DNA of 64,000 bases from Terebella lapidaria (lineage: Eukaryota > Annelida > Polychaeta > Terebellida > Terebellidae): the NCBI GenBank assembly GCA_949152475.1, contig OX424563.1, forward strand, positions 1,027,001 through 1,091,000, written 5' to 3'. Numbering within the stretch: the stretch's first letter is position 1; each line of letters opens with the position of its first letter. Shown here in pieces: positions 58,345 to 64,000 of the stretch. Position numbers and translations under genes: made by a program. The notes under the pieces are model-generated. The model ran no database searches. It was not told where the DNA came from and worked only from the letters and a program-made list of their open reading frames with translations.

Positions 58345-58540
58345 AAGTTAGCGTCACAGTACCTAATCATCGACCCCTGCAAACAGATATCTGACTAAAA
58401 CAACATTGAAAGTACTTCTAATACACATTTCAGCACATTTCACATTATAATTTCTTAGTTTTGCCCAGCCGTTTGCAGGGGTCGAGCATTAGGGAGAGGG
58501 ACGATGATTACAGTACTCTGACGCTACTCGTTCTGGCACT
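58345..58540. repeat. Palindromic MITE (CATCGACCCC family), copy 2
   Basis: Left end AGCGTCACAGTACCTAATCA and right end GATGATTACAGTACTCTGAC, with CCCCTGCAAAC and GTTTGCAGGGGTCG mirrored inside. Confidence 0.75.
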
Positions 58541-58574
58541 TCCAAAGCTGGGCTACAGATAGCACAGCAATTTA

Positions 58575-58955
58575 CTAACTCTGGCAAGCGTATTCCATTC
58601 TCCCAAAGGCAGGGAATTATGCTATGGCGTATTCGCCATCCGATTACTGGCTGAATTTTGGCCCGGTACGCAGGCTGCGTACTTCGCCATTATTCACAAT
58701 TAAACGACATTTACTCCGGATATACATGTAGCTCTGTAATCATGGTAATTCACAAGAGGGAATGGTTTGCAATCATTTTCTGGAGCAAAAACGAAACTAC
58801 TGTGTACTTATCGTAAATAACAAGCAAAATATCCCGAGCTGTCAAATCTGCCAACTCTATGTTGATATTGGCGCCATTTTGCCATGGCACTCACGCGAGA
58901 TTCGCAGAGAATCATGGGTAAGAAGTGGGCGTGTCTGAAACTGCGTTGAAACGCT
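58575..58955. repeat. Second copy of the left part of the 37409 element
   Basis: The same sequence as 37412-37690 (starting CTGGCAAGCGTATTCCATTC, ending near GAAGTGGGCGTGTCT) with one insertion of about 80 bases near 58640-58720. As at 37 kb, it follows a palindromic MITE copy. Confidence 0.8.
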
Positions 58956-59166
58956 ATCTTGAAAGGTTGGTAAATTTGGGTACGTGATATTGGACCAATA
59001 CCCGAAAAAAAGTTATAACTAAATTATATCATTATCAATGGACATCTAATGGAGTTGATAAAATGAAGTCTTCTGCAAGTGTATAATGTCTGCAAGATTA
59101 TCTCATTTGAAGTAGCAAATAAATTTCTGAGCTACAGGCGCATCATTATGGGTCTGTCATTATTAG

Positions 59167-60129
59167 GGTCTACACGCGACCCGGCCACACACGCAACCCG
59201 GCCGCCCGTTACCCAGATCAAGCGAGCGTCGCTTGGACTGCCCAATACCTCTCGTATAGGGCGTATCATACACACACAGCAGCAGTGTGATCAGGACTGG
59301 AAATAACATGAACGAACGAACGACACAGCTTGGTTGGATGAATGATCTCTCCCGCTTCTAGTTGTCAAGAAATGATTTTAAAAGCCCGAGGACTGATGAC
59401 TGTGCAGAGTTTATCATGTAAAATACGATGTCTAAAGGAAATATTATCATTGAACATGAATTTGTTATGTTTTCACTCACAAACCAATCCTCACTCACAC
59501 AAACATAAGTGTAGGCCTACATTGTAGTTTTCATTTTAACATTAGGCCTATAGTAGGTTATTGTCAAATAATGCAGAAACCCATCATCTTATTGGTATAA
59601 TATCTATTAGCCGACAATAAATTTATGTATAGTTCATTGTCATTGATTCCAAACCGAACTGTCAGCATTGAAGCAGATTACCACTAAGTGCAATTATCTA
59701 GATTACTGGTGATCAAAGGGGAAACCATTCGCCACGTACAACAAAAAAGGTCTACAGAAACAGAAGCTGTGAAGAATCCTTTAGCTGTTTGGCGACTGGA
59801 GGCAGATTGAAGGTTTAAGGAAGCCACCAGACAAATATATAAAAACAAATGTGCATGAAAAAAACTGGAAAAACTGTCAAGAAGCCACCAGAATTAATTG
59901 GGAGGCGTGTGATAGTTTGAATCTGATAATTCTTGAAGTTACAATGAGTCAACATGGTTTATTTATTACCGTGACCATTAAACATGATTTGCCGAACATC
60001 TCAAACACACAATGCATCAGGGACCACGATGCTTGAGTCTTCAATCATCCATGCATGCAGGTAATCACACTGCTGCCGCGAGTGCTATGATATATGAGAG
60101 TTAACGGGCGGCCGGGTCGCGTATACCCC
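59167..60129. mobile_element. TIR element with 8-bp target duplication ATTATTAG
   Basis: Left end GGTCTACACGCGACCCGGCC, right end (reversed) GGGGTATACGCGACCCGGCC, with GGCCGCCCGTTA shared further in. Perfect 8-bp direct repeat ATTATTAG at 59159-59166 and 60130-60137. The core is AT-rich without recognisable transposase. Probably the same family as 38780-40388. Confidence 0.85.
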
Positions 60130-60611
60130 ATTATTAGGTGTTGGACCAGTATAATTAATTGAAAGGGAAAAGTAATGCACCAAACACTGATTACTCCAGA
60201 AAAAAAAGTTTATTTGAGTACCCAAATTTACCAACCCCCCAGTTGTCAAATTTGGGTACTGTTGTCAAATTTGACAACTCCCCAAGAGAGTTTTCAAATT
60301 TGCCCCTTTCCCCAACTGCTTAGCAATTTACTGTAGTGTAGCTGCTGCTTAATCAGGTCCACTCGAGTTTACAGCTATGTAGACGGGTCACACATGAACT
60401 CACAGCGCGAAATAAACTTCTTGCCAATGATGCCATTACAGTTAAGTTATGAAAACGATGATTTTCAGATGAAAGTAGATCAATCTGACTCGTTCGACCG
60501 GCTCACTTCCCAAGTTCAAGGACGTTTAGAAACTCTCGGGTCGAGGCTATGGAGTAAGTAATAACCTCTGTTACATAGAAATACCCTTCACACAGGAGGA
60601 CGTATAGAAAG
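60130..60611. other. No recognised feature
   Basis: Sequence with repeated TTGTCAAATTTG words near 60242-60275; no gene. Confidence 0.35.
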
Positions 60612-60745
60612 TTGCCCCACGGAACCAAAACAAAAAAATTAAAATCTGTCAGTTTTGGTTCCGTGGGGCAAAATCGATGAAGTGGAACCAAAACAACAGA
60701 CAACTGTCAGATTTTAATTTTGTTGTTTAGGTTCCGTGGGGCAAA
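60612..60745. repeat. 20-bp perfect hairpin plus a third arm copy
   Basis: Bases 60612-60631 pair exactly with 60652-60671 (arm containing GCCCCACGGAACC). A further copy of the arm, GGTTCCGTGGGGC, occurs at about 60730-60742 after a repeat of the ACTGTCAGATTTTAA sequence. Confidence 0.85.
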
Positions 60746-60944
60746 TAGAAAGGCTTACCATGCTTACGATCACAGAATAAGGAGGGTCATATATTCGCAA
60801 CTTTGTAACCTGTTAATCTGGAAATGGGTAAAAATCAGTGGGTCGCCGTGAACTACACTGAGCTTTGTGCTTCGTCTCCATCAACAATCTTCCAGAACTC
60901 ATTAGAAGCATGATCATGATATTCTGAATCCACGGCCCAGACCA

Positions 60945-61030
60945 CGGATGAACTTGTATTTTCGATCGATATTTCAACATGCCCTTTGGAGACTGGAATC
61001 TGCTTTCCAGAGTAAAAGACGCTAAACTGT
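60945..61030. repeat. Diverged right end of the 37409 element
   Basis: ATTTTCGATCGATATTTCAACA followed by CCCTTTGGAGACTGGAATC matches, with changes, the order at 38188-38255. Confidence 0.45.
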
Positions 61031-61079
61031 TCAATAACCACCCTCGAGGGAGCCCAGAAGAGAAAGATTGGTGATAGTC

Positions 61080-61415
61080 AACATCTAATTGGAGTTACAC
61101 AAGCAAATCTCCACGACACAGCCAAGAGAGCAAACATGATGCTGGGCCTAGCAAGGACAACCGTCACATGCCATGATGCTGAGATCCTCTCACGGGTGTA
61201 TACAACCCTAGTTCGTTCTAACGTGGGGGATAGAAACACCATCTAATCACCAATAAACAAGTCAGACGCAGTAGTGGTCAAATTTTGCTGTAGGCAGTAG
61301 AGCCATAAAACTCGCAACTAAGCTCAGAAGCTTCTCATAAAAGGAACGTTGTTATACATGTCATTTTACTTGTATAATTTTTACCTAAATAAATCAAATC
61401 AAATCAAATCAAAAC
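61080..61415 (+). mobile_element. LINE 3' end with (AAATC)n tail
   Basis: The plus frame from about 61090 reads LIGVTQANLHDTAKRANMML, then GLARTTVTC and VYTTLVRSNV, the typical segment after the reverse transcriptase in CR1/Jockey-like LINEs. A non-coding tail follows and ends AAATAAATCAAATCAAATC (61391-61412). Only the last ~330 bp are present, as in 5'-truncated insertions. Confidence 0.75.
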
Positions 61416-61794
61416 GTCTGCAAAAACTGAAGCTCCCATCACTGTGATACAAAAAATGAGGCGACGATAAGTTTCAAACCAATAAGAACTCCTATGGCAT
61501 CAACAGAATCGATCCAGCCATCTTCTTCACGCTGACAGACTGCTACACCTCCTCCAGTGGTAATACCACCACCTCCACCACCACCACCAGAAAATACATA
61601 GGCCTAGCTACGGAAAGTCATATCCCGTTTGCATGCGAAGAAATATAGTTACGGTAGAGAAGTTGTGGACTGAAACTCAATTCCTGAAGTAGTAATCACT
61701 GCCAAGAGCCTAACATCATTGATAGTTTTGTGAATGAATCAGAACATTTACCGTATTGGTTCTAATAGTGGCACATGCCTTAATAATAAAGCAC
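61416..61794. other. No gene; short CCA/CCN repeat
   Basis: Contains a (CCACCT/CCA)n patch at about 61565-61590. Otherwise nothing is recognised. Confidence 0.35.
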
Positions 61795-62030
61795 TCCTTC
61801 TTTTCCCCCAAAATGTTCAAATTGTGTAACCTTGTAATTCACTTCATTTCTTTCTAATACAATCTTGGAGCGTTCCAATCCACATATTTATGTTATCTGG
61901 ATCACGGACTGAAGGCTATAATATTCAGTGATTTTTCTAAATTTGCCTAATTTTTACTTCATTTTTGTGCGTGCTGCTGCATGAGGTCTTGCTTTGGCTC
62001 GCCGTGCTACTAGGACCAATTGGGTATATT
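61795..62030. repeat. Copy of the hAT-like element core
   Basis: Matches 50271-50512 in the same orientation (CCTTGTAATTCACTTCA, CCACATATTTATGTTAT, GAGGTCTTGCTTTGGCT). CAGGG ends were not found here, so it is a fragment. Confidence 0.7.
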
Positions 62031-62805
62031 AGTGTAAGGAACGATATTGGCTACCATAAACACGACACATATCAAGACTGGCGGAATACCTTGCAGGCGC
62101 AATCTATATGTATATTCCGTACACCTGGTAGATAGGACGTATACGCGCGTGTACTGGGGGCACTTATAAGACACTCCAGCGACACTCCAGTAATGGGGTG
62201 TACATCTTTAGTGTGTGGTTGTCGATCCTTCAAACATATAATGTTTTGTTGAGCGTGAACCATGGTAATACTACATCAACAAAATTCAGAATTTTATCTC
62301 AAAACGATTTTTAAAAAATTGTCGCTGACATGGCATCTCATAACATGGCATTTTACACAATATCTGCCGGCACATCAAGTTAGTATGGTCAATTTGGCCG
62401 ACCTCTCACGCATGTGGCATGGTTGTAACTGTATTGAATGTTTTTCTTTTCTGAAAGATCGCCCAGGTCCATATTACACAAAACCCCGGTAAGTAATTTC
62501 ATTACCGGTATAACCTTTTTCTCGGTCACCGTGTAGTGGCGGATCCACGGGGAGACGGGAAGGATGATTATTCAGCAATTTCGGATTTTCAGGTTACCTG
62601 AAATATTGATGCCAAAAAATGCACAAATTTATTATAAGGGAAGGGCAGTACCACCTAACGGAGCTTTAAAACAAAAACTGTTTTTATGCAGAAAAATTCA
62701 CGATAGGTTCAGTTTCGGTTTTGTATTTATTTGAACAGAGCTGCGCTTTCAGTTTATGCGATACATTTTACAAGTGTATTGCGATAGATCTGTCATAAAC
62801 GTCTC
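62031..62805. other. Upstream of the CHMP7-like gene
   Basis: Presumed promoter region. GTAGTGGCGGATCCACGGGG near 62535 resembles hAT termini (CAGTGGCGGATCC), but no partner end was found. No gene is seen. Confidence 0.35.
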
Positions 62806-63877
62806 ATGAACATGAACGAGTCAATGTTGACAATGACACCGGAGTGGTCCGATGACCAGACGATGTCTGTGCTGTTTGCACCTTTCAGAGACAGTCGAGA
62901 AGTCAACCCCAGTTCTTGGGACAGAAAACTGCGATTTTGGTCCCGCGCCATTGTGCAGAAACACAGTTTAGAAGGCAAGGCCTACTTCAAAGCCAGGGAT
63001 CTTCCCAGACACTTCGAGAGGAAAGGCAAAGTGCCATTTTGTCTTGGAGTCGTCGTGCAGGATATGCTAAAGTATGATTGTGGTCAAAATGTGCTGATTT
63101 ATCGATGGCATTCAATCAATGTAGCCCCATCCTGGCCCTATCGTCAGTGTGCCTAATCATCGACCCTGTCCTTAATCTGTTAATTATTGACCCCTGCAAA
63201 CACTGCCAAACAGCTATGCAAAACAGACATCTGACACATTGAAAGTACTTCTAATACACATTTCAGCACATTTTACATTTTAGTTTATTGAAGCTTTGCC
63301 CAGCCGTTTGCAGGGGTCGAAGATTAGGGAGAGGGTCGATGATTAGGTACTCTGACGCTAATAGCACCTTTCCCGACCATTGACTATTGAAAATTCATTG
63401 TTCCCTACCTAAATGGTCAGCGATCAGTCAATATTTCAAAAACGCAAACATTAAATGGGAGTGAACTTAAATTGGTTTACAGTATGTAAAATTATACAAA
63501 ACCATACAAGATCTTTGACAGTTTGTGCAAGATAATGTGGTAAATTGTGTCAGATCAGAAGATACATGTACATTGCTTGAGTCTGAGATGTAACTAGTTC
63601 TCATGGCTTGGAATATTTTTCTCACAGGCTTGGGAAACTACAAAGAATACAAGATTTTCAGCCGTGTCTCAATCAGTCCTGGGGATACTGGTCATACAAC
63701 ATATTCATGAAAAAGCCGGTAGTGTTCACTTTTGACTGGCTGTTGAAGAAGCCCGTGACGTGGACGTTCAAGCAGATAGTCGGCAGTGGGAGTAACTCCG
63801 TCAGTGTTGACCAGTCACGCGCAGACAGCACTACAGGCCTCGACGACACGGAATATGTCATTCCTGATGTTGTTCAG
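62806..63877 (+). CDS. CHMP7: CHMP7 orthologue, first two coding exons (runs off window)
   Basis: ESCRT-III family protein that recruits the machinery to the nuclear envelope/ER for membrane resealing. Exons 62806-63071 and 63628-63877 (intron phase 2, then 0 at the last donor, GT at 63878); 172 codons visible. The match is to the N-terminal winged-helix-like half: MSVLFAPFRDSREVNPSSWD, KLRFWSRAI, HFERKGKVPFCLGVVVQDML, then NQSWGYWSYNIFMKKPVVFT and KKPVTWTFKQIVG. The hydrophobic W-rich segment in exon 2 corresponds to the membrane-binding loop of the family. The C-terminal ESCRT-III (Snf7) part must lie beyond 64000. Two ATGs (62806, 62812) could start it; the first is used. A palindromic MITE occupies much of intron 1. 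Confidence 0.9.
63145..63362. repeat. Palindromic MITE copy 3 in CHMP7 intron 1
   Basis: Ends TGCCTAATCATCGACCC and, reversed, TAGCGTCAGAGTACCTAATC; inner GACCCCTGCAAAC mirrored by GTTTGCAGGGGTC. The left end is more diverged than the right. Confidence 0.75.
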
Positions 63878-64000
63878 GTGGGTCAGGAAGCATTTCTTAC
63901 GTCGATTCACATGACTTTTTAATTGTTTATGGCAGCAGTGTTCACTGGCAAACAATAGAAGACTTACTACATGTGAAACTTGTTTGAGTACAGCAGTTTG

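Noticed and set aside
62530..62560. hAT terminus GTAGTGGCGGATCC
   Set aside because: Only one end resembles hAT; no matching partner end or target duplication was found.

Overview
The window is invertebrate animal (metazoan) nuclear DNA: its genes are split by GT-AG introns, its proteins are animal families, and more than half of it is interspersed or tandem repeat. An expanded ependymin-related family, DIRS, hAT and LINE relics, and AT-rich introns full of ACATGTA-type words suggest a marine lophotrochozoan or invertebrate deuterostome. The sequence does not fix the phylum.

Seven protein genes can be assembled exon by exon, with every junction phase agreeing. Three secreted ependymin-related (EPDR/MERP) genes lie in the first 26 kb: A (+, 1254-9564), C (-, 20194-18876) and B (-, 25798-24214). 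A and B have nearly identical exon lengths and the same intron phases. Next come a C2orf42 orthologue (-, 35518-32365), a CCDC125 orthologue (+, 44947-48046), a mitochondrial-type 2-Cys peroxiredoxin of PRDX3 type (-, 56315-52625, first coding exon not located), and the first two coding exons of an ESCRT-III CHMP7 orthologue (+, from 62806, running off the window). These housekeeping genes have no evident functional link to one another or to the EPDR genes.

The rest is repeats. From 2.3 to 23.8 kb there are several copies, in both orientations, of a large element whose ends read AGGTTACCGGAC and whose body is tandem units rich in TGACCTTGA/TCAAGGTCA words, some forming perfect AGGTCA direct repeats. 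It fills the 7-kb first intron of EPDR A and the spaces between the EPDR genes. Other mobile DNA: a foldback element built from a CACAAATGTGAAAA word (15193-16590); a degenerate DIRS retrotransposon (about 30890-26600) carrying a nested hAT remnant with an intact 8-bp target duplication; two solo LTRs of one family; five DNA-transposon-like elements with matching 8-bp target duplications counting the nested hAT; three copies of a palindromic MITE; two LINE 3' ends; and many local tandem duplications. I found no CRISPR array, rRNA or true tRNA gene.
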